From Planctomycetota bacterium (GTDB lineage: Bacteria; Planctomycetota; UBA1135; UBA2386), in NCBI GenBank assembly GCA_016794425.1, contig JAEUHR010000056.1, positions 27,526 to 91,525 of the forward strand: a stretch of 64,000 nucleotides of DNA. Reading direction: 5' to 3'. The position numbers were made by a program, and so were the translations under genes. Below, in pieces: positions 19,697-27,482 of this stretch. The notes under the pieces were generated by a model. It had not been told where the DNA came from, made no database searches, and saw nothing but the letters and a program-made list of their open reading frames with translations. The first letter of the stretch is position 1; the number at the start of each line of letters is the position of its first letter.

Positions 19697-19786
19697 TGGC
19701 GGTGGGAGAGGGATTCGAACCCCCGGAGCCCTTGCGGGCTCAGCGGTTTTCAAAACCGCCGCATTCGGCCACTCTGCCATCCCACC
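19697..19786 (-). tRNA. tRNA-Ser (anticodon UGA)
   Basis: 90 nt including encoded CCA. The acceptor GGTGGGA pairs with TCCCACC. The anticodon loop in GGTTTTGAAAACC reads TGA. A long variable arm (GAGCCCGCAAGGGCTC) is followed by a GGTTCGAATCC T-loop. It lies 128 bases upstream of the tRNA-Ser(GCU) gene on the same strand, so the two may share a transcript. Confidence 0.96.
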
Positions 19787-19847
19787 GCGTGCGGGCTGCG
19801 GGCCGGGCGTGGACGCTAGCCGCGGCGCGCGGCGACCGCCACCCTGG

Positions 19848-20270
19848 TCAGTCGGCGGCGACGGCTTCGAACACGTCGCGCGCGACCAGGATCGGCGCGC
19901 CGGTCTGCACCGCCAGCGCGATCGCGTCGGACGGCCGGCAGTCGACGACGACTTCCTTGCCGGTCTGCGCGGTGCCGGCGTCGCGCGGCATCAGCACCAG
20001 CGTCGCGTAGAACGTGCCCTCGCGCAGCTCGTTGATGACCACGCGGTGCAGCCGGTGGCCGAGGCCGGCCAGGATGCGGCCGACGAGGTCGTGCGTCAGC
20101 GGCCGCGGCGGCTGCACGCCGCACAGCTTGCGGTTGATCTCCTCGACCTCGTTGAAGCCGATCACGATCGGGAAGCCGCGGTGGCCCTTGCGCTCGCGCA
20201 GGTGGATGAACTGTTGATCCCCCTTCTGGTGGATCACGACGCGGGCGAGTTCGACTTCGACGAGTTCCAT
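19848..20270 (-). CDS. Bifunctional nuclease (BFN/DUF151) domain protein
   Basis: The 140-residue protein is a single BFN domain. It shows FPIVIGFNEVEEINRKL near 33-49, RPLTHDLVGRIL (61-72), the paired strand GTFYATLVL, and the family signature VVVDCRPSDAIALAVQTGAPI (106-126), all in the expected order. Plant BFN1-like and bacterial BFN homologues have reported nuclease activity; in most bacteria the role is unproven. The family C-terminus VARDVFEAV is also present. The start ATG follows a TATAAG box by about 21 bases, back to back with the asparaginase promoter. The following genes are tRNAs. Confidence 0.88.
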   Translation of the reverse strand: MELVEVELARVVIHQKGDQQFIHLRERKGHRGFPIVIGFNEVEEINRKLCGVQPPRPLTHDLVGRILAGLGHRLHRVVINELREGTFYATLVLMPRDAGTAQTGKEVVVDCRPSDAIALAVQTGAPILVARDVFEAVAAD

Positions 20271-20291
20271 GGCGGCAGCGCGGACGCATTC

Positions 20292-20297
20292 CTTATA
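20292..20297 (-). promoter_or_regulatory. -10 box for the BFN gene
   Basis: TATAAG on the minus strand, 21 bases upstream of the BFN ATG, in an otherwise GC-rich gap. No convincing -35 is visible. Confidence 0.4.
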
Positions 20298-20343
20298 GCA
20301 GGCGTGGTGGCGGACCGCGAACGCGCCCGGGGCCCGCGCTCGC

Positions 20344-20349
20344 TATAAC
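20344..20349 (+). promoter_or_regulatory. -10 box placing the asparaginase transcript start at its start codon
   Basis: TATAAC ends six bases before the GTG at 20356. With normal spacing, transcription would begin at or next to the start codon, predicting a leaderless mRNA. No -35 match is evident. Confidence 0.4.
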
Positions 20350-20355
20350 CACGGC

Positions 20356-21411
20356 GTGCCCGCACCCGCCGCAGCGCCGCCCGTCGCCAACCCCGTGCTC
20401 ACCGTCGTCACGCGCAGCGGCCAGGTCGAGTCGTGGCACCGCGGCGCGGTCGCGGTGTGCCACGACGGCGAGCCGGTGCTGGCCGTCGGCGACGTCGACG
20501 GCTTCGTGTTCGCGCGGTCGGCGGTCAAGCCGCTGCAGGCGCTGCCGTTCCTCGAGCGCGGCCTCGCCGAGCGCCTGGCGCTGCCCGATGCCGAGCTCGC
20601 GGTGATGTGCGCGAGCCACGACGGCGCGCCGGTGCACACCGCGGCGGTGCGGTCGTTCCTGGCCCGCGGCGGCCTGCGCGAAGACCAGCTCGGTTGCGGG
20701 CCGCACGCGCCGTTCGACGCCGACGCCCGCCGCGACCTGCTGCGGTCCGGCGCGAAGCCCGAGAAGGTGCACAACAACTGCAGCGGCAAGCACACCGGCT
20801 TCCTGCACCTCGCGCGTGCCTGCGGCGACGACCTGACGCGCTACCTCGAACCGGACAGCCGGGCGCAGCAGGAAGTGCACGCCGCGGTCGCTGCGATGGC
20901 GGGCTGCCCGGCGCCGCTGCCGCTCGGCCTCGACGGCTGCGGGGCGCCGACGTTCCGGCTGCCGCTGGTGGCGCTGGCCCGGGCATTCAGCCGGCTGGCG
21001 AACCCGACCGGCCTGCCGCCCGTTCGAGCGGCCGCATGCCGCCGCATCCTGCAGGCCGTGGGCACGGCGCCGACGCTGCTGGCCGGCGAAGAGCGGCTGT
21101 GCACCGCGCTGGTGCGCACCTGGCCTGGCGGCTGCTTCGCCAAGAACGGCGCCGAGGGTGTCTACGCGGTGGCGCTGGCGCCCGACCCGGCGCGCCGGCG
21201 CTGGCCGGGCGGGCTCGGCCTCTCGATCAAGATCGACGACGGCGCCGAGCGCGGCTACCAGCCGGTGGTCGTCGACCTGCTGCGGCGGCTCGGCGTGTTC
21301 GCGGGCGACGCGGTGCCGGCCGCGCTGCAGGCGTTCCACCGCGTGCCGATCCACAACACGCAGCGGCGCGAGGTCGGCGAGGTGCGCTGCGCCGCCGAGT
21401 GGCCGCTGTGA
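20356..21411 (+). CDS. Rhizobium-type (class 3) L-asparaginase
   Basis: The 351-residue enzyme belongs to the asparaginase family typified by Rhizobium etli AnsA (ReAV). It hydrolyses asparagine to aspartate and ammonia with a beta-lactamase-like fold. The signature residues are present: Ser 55 and Lys 58 in ARSAVKP, the metal-site stretch NNCSGKH (Cys 142, Lys 145), and DGCGAPTF (Cys 195). The late CFAKNGAEGV and KIDDGAERG motifs also match. No signal peptide is seen, so it is cytoplasmic. The GTG start is the only reasonable one before the conserved VVTRSG strand. Its stop overlaps the next start by one base (TGATG). Confidence 0.9.
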   Translation: MPAPAAAPPVANPVLTVVTRSGQVESWHRGAVAVCHDGEPVLAVGDVDGFVFARSAVKPLQALPFLERGLAERLALPDAELAVMCASHDGAPVHTAAVRSFLARGGLREDQLGCGPHAPFDADARRDLLRSGAKPEKVHNNCSGKHTGFLHLARACGDDLTRYLEPDSRAQQEVHAAVAAMAGCPAPLPLGLDGCGAPTFRLPLVALARAFSRLANPTGLPPVRAAACRRILQAVGTAPTLLAGEERLCTALVRTWPGGCFAKNGAEGVYAVALAPDPARRRWPGGLGLSIKIDDGAERGYQPVVVDLLRRLGVFAGDAVPAALQAFHRVPIHNTQRREVGEVRCAAEWPL

Positions 21412-22223
21412 TGCGCTCGGTCCGGTTGCCGCCGATGCCGGCGCCGCGGCCGCGCGGCGCGCACAAGGGTGACGCCGGCACCGTGCTGGTCGTCGCCGGC
21501 AGCCACGACATGCTCGGTGCCGCGGTGCTGTGCGCCGATGCGGCGCTGCGCGGCGGCGCCGGCCTCGTGCGCGTGGCGTTGCCGCGTGCGCTGCAGCCGC
21601 TGTTGCCGCTGGCGGTGCCGGCCGCGACGACGCTGCCGCGCACCGTCGGCCGCGTGCGCGCCGCCGCGGCAGCGGCCGACGCGGTCGTGGTGGGGCCCGG
21701 CCTCGGTGCGAGCGCGGCGACGCGGAGCCTCGTGCGCGCGGTGCTGGCCGCGAGCCGCGCGCCGGTCGTACTCGATGCCGACGCGCTGAACGTGCTGGCG
21801 CCGCTGCGGGCGCCGCTGCGCTGCGCCGGGCCGGTGGTGCTGACGCCGCACCCGGGTGAAGCGGCGCGCCTGCTCGGCAGCGACAGCGGGGCCGTGCAGC
21901 GCGACCGCCGCGCGGCGCTGGCCGCGCTGTGCGCGCGGTCGGGCGCCATCGTGCTGCTGAAGGGCGCCGGCACGCTGGTCGGCGACGGCCGGCGCTGCTT
22001 CACCAACCGCACCGGCAACCCCGGCCTCGCGACCGCCGGCGCCGGCGACGTGCTGGCCGGCCTGCTGGCGGCGCTGCTGGCGCAGGGCGAGGCGCCGTTC
22101 GCGGCGGCCTGCCTCGCCGCGCACCTGCACGGCGCCGCCGCCGACCGGCTGGCGCGGCGCACGTCGGAACGGGGGCTGGTCGCGTCCGATCTGCCGCGCG
22201 CGATCGGCGAGGGCATGCCGTGA
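21411..22223 (+). CDS. nnrD: ADP-dependent NAD(P)H-hydrate dehydratase
   Basis: The 270-residue protein is the ribokinase-fold (YjeF C-terminal) repair enzyme that dehydrates the damaged cofactor NAD(P)HX. It has HKGDAGTVLVVAGS (18-31), GGAGLVRVA, VGPGLGAS, VLDADALNVLA, LTPHPGEAARLL, LLKGAGTLV and the catalytic TAGAGDVLAGLLAALLAQG. The epimerase domain (NnrE), often fused at the N-terminus, is absent, so epimerisation must be supplied elsewhere. The ATG overlaps the asparaginase stop, and the stop overlaps the next GTG. This places it in a four-gene coupled operon. Confidence 0.92.
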   Translation: MRSVRLPPMPAPRPRGAHKGDAGTVLVVAGSHDMLGAAVLCADAALRGGAGLVRVALPRALQPLLPLAVPAATTLPRTVGRVRAAAAAADAVVVGPGLGASAATRSLVRAVLAASRAPVVLDADALNVLAPLRAPLRCAGPVVLTPHPGEAARLLGSDSGAVQRDRRAALAALCARSGAIVLLKGAGTLVGDGRRCFTNRTGNPGLATAGAGDVLAGLLAALLAQGEAPFAAACLAAHLHGAAADRLARRTSERGLVASDLPRAIGEGMP

Positions 22224-24694
22224 CCGCGCGCCGGGCCGTGATCGCGTGGCTCGTGGCCGCCGGCCTCGCCGCGCAGGACGAGCCCGCCGGCGCAGTCGCC
22301 GCGCCGCATCCGGCCGACGCGCGCGTGCGCGAGCTGGTCGCGCTGCAGCAGCGCGGCGAACTCGACGTCGCGACCGTGCTGGCGGCGCTCGGTTGTGAGG
22401 ACGAGACCGTCGGGGCGACGGCCGCGGCGATCGTGCGGCACGGCTGGCCCGAACTGCCGCCGGCGCTGCTGCAGGGGCTCGATGCCGATCGGCGCGCGGC
22501 GCAGCGGTTCCTGCTCGAACTGGCCTGGGCGCCGCGGCCGGCGGCCGCCGACTGGGTCGCGGCGCGCTGCGGCGAGGCGCCCGGTCGCACGGCCGACGAA
22601 CGGCTGCTGGCGCTGGCGGCGCGCGGCGTGCCGCTGGCGGCCGCCGACGTCGACCTGCTGTTGGCCACGGCGGTCGCCGGCGACGTCGGCATCGGCTGGC
22701 ACCTGGCGCTCGGGCTGCTGCCCGCGCCGCGCGCCGACGGCCTCGCGTCGCGCCTGCACGGCCTGCTGCAGCAGCAACGCATCGACGCGGCGACCGTCGT
22801 GCCGTTCCTCGACCGCATGTCGCCGCGCGGCGCGCAGCACTTGCTCGGCGTCGTCGCCGTGCTGCCGGCCGAACTCGCCGACGAACTCAGCCTGCTCGTC
22901 GCGCAGCGTGCGCCGGCCGCGGTGCAGGAGCGGGCCCGCGCGGCACTCGACGGGGAGACGCCGCTCGAGGTGCGCTGGCTGCGCTTCGCGGTGCCGCTGC
23001 TCGACCGCGCCGAGCGCCGCGAACGCCTGCTGGCGGTGCTCGCCGACGCGACCGCCGCCCGCGACCTGCAGCAGGCCGCGTTCACCGCGCTGGTCGACGC
23101 GCGGTTCGTCGATGCGCGCGTGATCGACTGGGCGCTGGCGCACGCCGAGACCGCGGACGGCGCCGCCGACCTGGCGCGGCTTCTCGACGCGGCCGTCGAC
23201 CTGCTGCCGGCCCCGCTGCTGGCGGCGTGGCTCGAAGGCGAACCGACGCTGGCCGCCCGCACGGTGCGGGCGTTGGTGCGGCGGCCCGAACTCGGCGCCG
23301 AACTCGAGCGCACGCTGCTGCGCCTGCTGGACGGTGGGCCGGTCGCGGGCACGTTCCTCGAGCCGGCCGCGACCGCCGTGCTGCAGCGCGGCAGCGAGGC
23401 AGCCGTGCGCGCCCTGTGGCCGACGCTGCGGCGGTGGGCACCCTGGGACGATCTGGTGGAAGCGCTGGCGCGCCGGCGGGCACCGTTCGCGCACGAGCTG
23501 CTGCTGCTCGAACTGGACGCACCGATCCCGGACGGGCTGCCCGCGGCGGCGCGCGAACGCCAGCTCGACTGCGCGCGGCTCGGCCTGGTCGTCATGGGGG
23601 ATCGCCGTCAGCTCGCCGTCCTGGTCGACCATGCGAAGGCGGCCGAGCCGGTGTTCGTGCGCCGCTGCGCGCACTACGCGCGGCCGTTGCCCGGCGATCT
23701 GGCGCTGCAGCTGCTCGAGGGCCTTGCCGCGGTCGACGACCCGGACCTGGCCGGCGAACTCGCGGCGTGGGCGGCGACCAGCACCGACCCGGGGGTGGCC
23801 GACTGGCTGCAGCGCGCGTGGCAGTCGCCGGCGACCGACGACCGCGCCGTCCTGCTGCGCGAGGTCGCGCTGCGCGCGCTCGCGGCCGGGCCGGGGCGCG
23901 CGCTGCTGTGCGCGCGGCTGCAGGCCGGGCCGGACGACGGCCTGTCGGCGGACGCGCGCGAAGCGCTGCCGTTCGAGCTGATCGCGACGATGCCGGACGC
24001 GCTCGCGGCCGACGACCTGCGGTTGCTGGCCGAACTGGTGCTGCGGCCGCCGCTGTCGCAGCGGCAGCGTGAGCCCGAACTGGTCCACCGCTGGCCCGAC
24101 GGCCGCCACGGCTTCCCGCTGGTGACCGCGGTCGGGCAGCGCCTGCTCGGTGCCGACCCCGTCGCCGCCGGTGCCGCGTTCACCGCCGTCGCGTCGACCG
24201 CCGCGGCCGCGGTGGCGGCGCCGCCGCTGTCGCGCCAGCGCTTCCTGGTGCTGTGGCGCACGCTGCTGCGCGACCGCGACGTGCTGCTGGCGGTCGGTGC
24301 GGCGACTGCGCCGGTGTGCCTCGCGTTGCCCGACGACGGCACCGCGTTCGCCAGCGGGCCCGCGCACTGGCTGTCGTACGAGGCCGCCGTGGCCGGTGGG
24401 GACCATGCGGCGGCGATCGCGCACGCGCGCGCGGCGATCGCCGGCCTGTTGTGGGCCGGGGACGACGCGTTCGACGCGCGGCGCTTCCTCGGCGAACGCG
24501 AACCCGCGGCCGGCCTGGACCCGTGGGCGGCGCTGGCTGCCGCACCGTGGCTGCAGGCACTGGCCGCCGCGCGCGCGGCCGGCGACGCTGCCGGTGCCGC
24601 GCGGGCAGCCGCCACCGCGTGCGAGTTCGCCGGCCACGACGCGGCGACGCGCGCGGCCCTGCTGACATCTGCCGACGAGGACCCGAACCGATGA
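22220..24694 (+). CDS. Exported alpha-helical repeat protein, hypothetical
   Basis: The 824-residue product starts at a GTG inside the GTGA overlap with nnrD. A short signal-like segment (residues 4-20) ends near GLAAQDE. The body is almost wholly helical and Ala/Leu/Arg-rich, with a rough 35-40-residue periodicity resembling HEAT-type or other superhelical repeats (for example LRLLDGGPVAGTFLEPAATAVL). There is no catalytic motif. Such proteins usually act as periplasmic scaffolds. The stop overlaps the following lipoprotein start, so the two are made together. I do not recognise a specific family. Confidence 0.68.
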   Translation: MTARRAVIAWLVAAGLAAQDEPAGAVAAPHPADARVRELVALQQRGELDVATVLAALGCEDETVGATAAAIVRHGWPELPPALLQGLDADRRAAQRFLLELAWAPRPAAADWVAARCGEAPGRTADERLLALAARGVPLAAADVDLLLATAVAGDVGIGWHLALGLLPAPRADGLASRLHGLLQQQRIDAATVVPFLDRMSPRGAQHLLGVVAVLPAELADELSLLVAQRAPAAVQERARAALDGETPLEVRWLRFAVPLLDRAERRERLLAVLADATAARDLQQAAFTALVDARFVDARVIDWALAHAETADGAADLARLLDAAVDLLPAPLLAAWLEGEPTLAARTVRALVRRPELGAELERTLLRLLDGGPVAGTFLEPAATAVLQRGSEAAVRALWPTLRRWAPWDDLVEALARRRAPFAHELLLLELDAPIPDGLPAAARERQLDCARLGLVVMGDRRQLAVLVDHAKAAEPVFVRRCAHYARPLPGDLALQLLEGLAAVDDPDLAGELAAWAATSTDPGVADWLQRAWQSPATDDRAVLLREVALRALAAGPGRALLCARLQAGPDDGLSADAREALPFELIATMPDALAADDLRLLAELVLRPPLSQRQREPELVHRWPDGRHGFPLVTAVGQRLLGADPVAAGAAFTAVASTAAAAVAAPPLSRQRFLVLWRTLLRDRDVLLAVGAATAPVCLALPDDGTAFASGPAHWLSYEAAVAGGDHAAAIAHARAAIAGLLWAGDDAFDARRFLGEREPAAGLDPWAALAAAPWLQALAAARAAGDAAGAARAAATACEFAGHDAATRAALLTSADEDPNR

Positions 24695-25551
24695 ACCTGC
24701 GACTCCTGCCGTGTCTGCCGCTGCTGACCGTGGCCCTGGCCTGCCAACAACCGCCGCCGGCGCCGGCGCCGACGCCGACGCCGCCGACACCCGACGCGGC
24801 CGCCGCGGCGCAGAAGCTGCTCGCCGAGGTGCAGCAGCAGCTGCAGGCCGAGGGCATCACGGTCGACACCAAGGCGCAGACCGTCGCGATCCCCGCGGTC
24901 GTCAACGAACCGCAGGATCCGGTCGAGTACCTGCTGATCCACCGCAAGGGCAAGCGGCACGAGGCGGTGTTCTGGACGCGGTCGAAGCCGAGCGTGCTGA
25001 ACGCCGCGCTGCTGATGATCGGGCTCTCGCCCGGCAAGAACGCCAGCTACGTCGAGAAGAACCCGCCGCCGACGCTCGAGGAGATCGAGGCCGGCGCCGA
25101 CCCGATCATCGTCACGCCGCCGTCCGGCACGCCGCTGTGGATGACCGTGCGCTGGCGCGACGCCGAGGGCAAGACGGTCGAGCACTGCGTCGAGGACCTG
25201 CTGATGGACCTGACCACGCAGCAGCCGATCGCCGACGCGACCTGGGTCTACCTCGGCGGCCGCATGGCGCAGATCTACCGCAACGAACCCGAGGTGTTCG
25301 TCGCCGACATGGAAGGCAATCTGGTCAGCACCTGCTACCTGACGCCCGACAACCACCTCGGCACGATGGTGCACGAGCGCGCCCGCGACGACCAGAACTG
25401 GTGGACGACGAGCCTCGTGCCGCAGCCCGGCACCGAGGTCGAGTTCGTGTTCCACCGCACCGAGCCGAAGCTGCACAAGGAGCGCAGCGAGCGGCTGGCG
25501 CGCGCGAAGGCCGCGGCCGAGAAGCCGACCGAACCGCCGCGCGAGAAGTGA
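24691..25551 (+). CDS. YdjY-domain lipoprotein
   Basis: The 286-residue protein has a lipoprotein signal with lipobox LAC at Cys 18, then a Pro/Ala/Thr linker, and a coiled segment (KLLAEVQQQLQAEG). The core from about 50 to 240 matches the YdjY pattern seen in planctomycetes: GITVDTKAQTVAIPAVVN, EYLLIHRKGKRHEAVF, KPSVLNAALLMIGLSPG, and a later FVADMEGNLVSTC. The C-terminus is a charged helix rich in Glu/Arg/Lys. The function of YdjY domains is unknown. The ATG overlaps the stop of the helical-repeat protein, making this the last gene of the operon. Confidence 0.8.
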   Translation: MNLRLLPCLPLLTVALACQQPPPAPAPTPTPPTPDAAAAAQKLLAEVQQQLQAEGITVDTKAQTVAIPAVVNEPQDPVEYLLIHRKGKRHEAVFWTRSKPSVLNAALLMIGLSPGKNASYVEKNPPPTLEEIEAGADPIIVTPPSGTPLWMTVRWRDAEGKTVEHCVEDLLMDLTTQQPIADATWVYLGGRMAQIYRNEPEVFVADMEGNLVSTCYLTPDNHLGTMVHERARDDQNWWTTSLVPQPGTEVEFVFHRTEPKLHKERSERLARAKAAAEKPTEPPREK

Positions 25552-25576
25552 TCCGGCGGCGCCCGTTCGCCGTCCG

Positions 25577-27448
25577 CTAGTAGGCGATCGTCTTGCCGGC
25601 CTGCGACGTCGCCAGGAAACCCGGCACGCTGCTGTCGAGCACCAGCCACTGGAAGAAGATCGGCTGGTAGCTGAGGCCGCCGGCGGGCGGCAGGTTGATC
25701 GTCGCCGCGAACTCGTTCGGGCCGACCGGCGTGAAGGCGCCGAGCAGCACGTCGAGCGAGATCGACAGGTAGCTCTCCTGCATGCCGAGGAACGTGAGCG
25801 GCGCCGGCAAGGGCGAACCGAGGTAGAGGTCGTTGCTGAGGCCGGCGTAGAGCGCCCCGACCAGCGTCGTCGGCACGGTGTTCAGCGTGACCTGGAACGT
25901 CGGTGAGCCTTCGAATGCCGGCCCGCCCTGCATGCCGCACTCGCCGAACTGGCTCCAGCCGAACCGGAACGGCCCGGCCATCTCGTAGACGACGCTGCTC
26001 GGCGGCGACTGCAGGCGTGCGACCGCGATCATGCGCAGCTCGCCGGTCGACCGCGTGCGGTAGACCTCGAAGCCCGACGCGACGCCGCCGGCCGGGCCGC
26101 CGGGGTTGTTGATGCGCAGGTCGCCGCAGAACTCGACGCCGGTCGGCAGCCCGTCGTAGGCCGACCACTCGAAGCCGTTGATCTGCGACACGCCGAAGCT
26201 GCCCCCCGGCCGCGGCGCCTGGCTGAAGCCGAGGAAGTGGCCGAACGTCGCGTCGTAGCCGAGCCCGACGACGCCGCCCGGGATCGTCGCGGTCTCGAGC
26301 AGCGCGCCGCTGCGCGCGAACTCGTACGCGAAGCCGGTCGGATCGCTGACCCAGAACGTGCCGGCGCCGAACGCGCCGGACGGATCGAACGCGAGCCCGA
26401 ACTGCTGGCCGAGCGGCGCGGGCGGGAAGCCGGTCAGCACGACGTCGCGGGCCGGCACCAGCGCGCCGGTCGTGTCGATCGCGCGCAGCACGACGTTGCC
26501 GCCCGACGGCCGCCGGTCGATCAGCGCGTAGACGAACTGCTGCACGACGCCCGGGGCGACGAACACGGTCTCGACCGTCAGGTCCTGCGCGCCGAGCGGC
26601 GCGGTGCTGGCGAGGTCCGGCAGCACGGTCGGCGGCGCGACCAGCGCGGTGGCGTTCTGGTTCAGCTGGAACACCTGGTGCGCACCGGCGGTGGTGGGGG
26701 CGCTGACCCAGATCGTGCGCTGGAACACCGGCCCGGGCCCTTCGGTGACCGCCGCGGCGCGGCAGTCGTTGTTGCCGGTGACACTGAGCGGCTGCCCGCT
26801 CAGCAGCACGTCGCCGAGCGCCTTGCCCTTCTCGTCGCCGGGCTTCACGCACTTGCTGTTCACGGACAGGTTGTCGATCGCGACCGTGCCGAGCGCATTC
26901 TCGACCGCCGTCCACACGAGCTTCTCGTCGTCGGGCTGCGGGATCAGCTTGGCCTCGATCGTGATCCGGCTCCAGCCACTGCCGAGCGATTCCGACTTCG
27001 ACCGCACCGAGGCGCGGCCGTACTGCAGCAGGTCCTGTTCGATCTGTGCGTCGAGGTCGCCGGTGGGGCCCTCGAAGGCGTCGAACTGGAACCAGAAGAT
27101 CTTGATCCAGTCGATGTGCGGGTCGTTGTCGACGTCGAGTGCGAGCGACGCCTGCGTCGGCGTGCCGGTGCCGACCAGCCCGAGGCAGCCGGTGTGGCCC
27201 GCCAAGGCCGGGATCCAGACCACGTTCGGCGACAGCGTCCAGCCGGTGACCGTGGCGTTGTACCAACTGGGCACGACCTGCAGCGTCGGCTGCAGGAACG
27301 TCACCGGGTTGTCGAAGTCCCACGCGAGGCTGACCGTGACCTCGTCGTTGACGCGCCACCACGGCGGGGGATTCTCCTGCGCGCGCAAGAGCGGCAGCAG
27401 GAACAGGACCGCGGTGCTGGCCGCGGCGATCGGGAGTCGGGTGGTCAT
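25577..27448 (-). CDS. Large secreted beta-rich protein, hypothetical
   Basis: The 623-residue protein starts at the ATG at 27448 with a signal peptide (hydrophobic 8-20, cleavage near LRAQ-E). The body is beta-rich with many Gly, Pro and aromatic residues. A middle section, about 330-470, has propeller-like phrases (FGLAFDPSG, VVGLGYDATFGHF, FEVYRTR). The last ~130 residues contain GLSNDLYLGSPLP, TFLGM and SYQPIFFQWLVLD, matching a C-terminal domain I associate with large secreted planctomycete proteins. It may be a surface or secretion module. It lies downstream of the WD40 kinase on the same strand. Confidence 0.7.
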   Translation of the reverse strand: MTTRLPIAAASTAVLFLLPLLRAQENPPPWWRVNDEVTVSLAWDFDNPVTFLQPTLQVVPSWYNATVTGWTLSPNVVWIPALAGHTGCLGLVGTGTPTQASLALDVDNDPHIDWIKIFWFQFDAFEGPTGDLDAQIEQDLLQYGRASVRSKSESLGSGWSRITIEAKLIPQPDDEKLVWTAVENALGTVAIDNLSVNSKCVKPGDEKGKALGDVLLSGQPLSVTGNNDCRAAAVTEGPGPVFQRTIWVSAPTTAGAHQVFQLNQNATALVAPPTVLPDLASTAPLGAQDLTVETVFVAPGVVQQFVYALIDRRPSGGNVVLRAIDTTGALVPARDVVLTGFPPAPLGQQFGLAFDPSGAFGAGTFWVSDPTGFAYEFARSGALLETATIPGGVVGLGYDATFGHFLGFSQAPRPGGSFGVSQINGFEWSAYDGLPTGVEFCGDLRINNPGGPAGGVASGFEVYRTRSTGELRMIAVARLQSPPSSVVYEMAGPFRFGWSQFGECGMQGGPAFEGSPTFQVTLNTVPTTLVGALYAGLSNDLYLGSPLPAPLTFLGMQESYLSISLDVLLGAFTPVGPNEFAATINLPPAGGLSYQPIFFQWLVLDSSVPGFLATSQAGKTIAY

Positions 27449-27482
27449 GGGTGCAGGGATGCCGGCGAGGGCGGGGGTGGTG

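Noticed and set aside
24765..24805. Short GCC/GAC-rich repeat as a possible regulatory microsatellite
   Set aside because: It encodes the Pro/Ala/Thr linker of the YdjY lipoprotein and is explained by protein composition.
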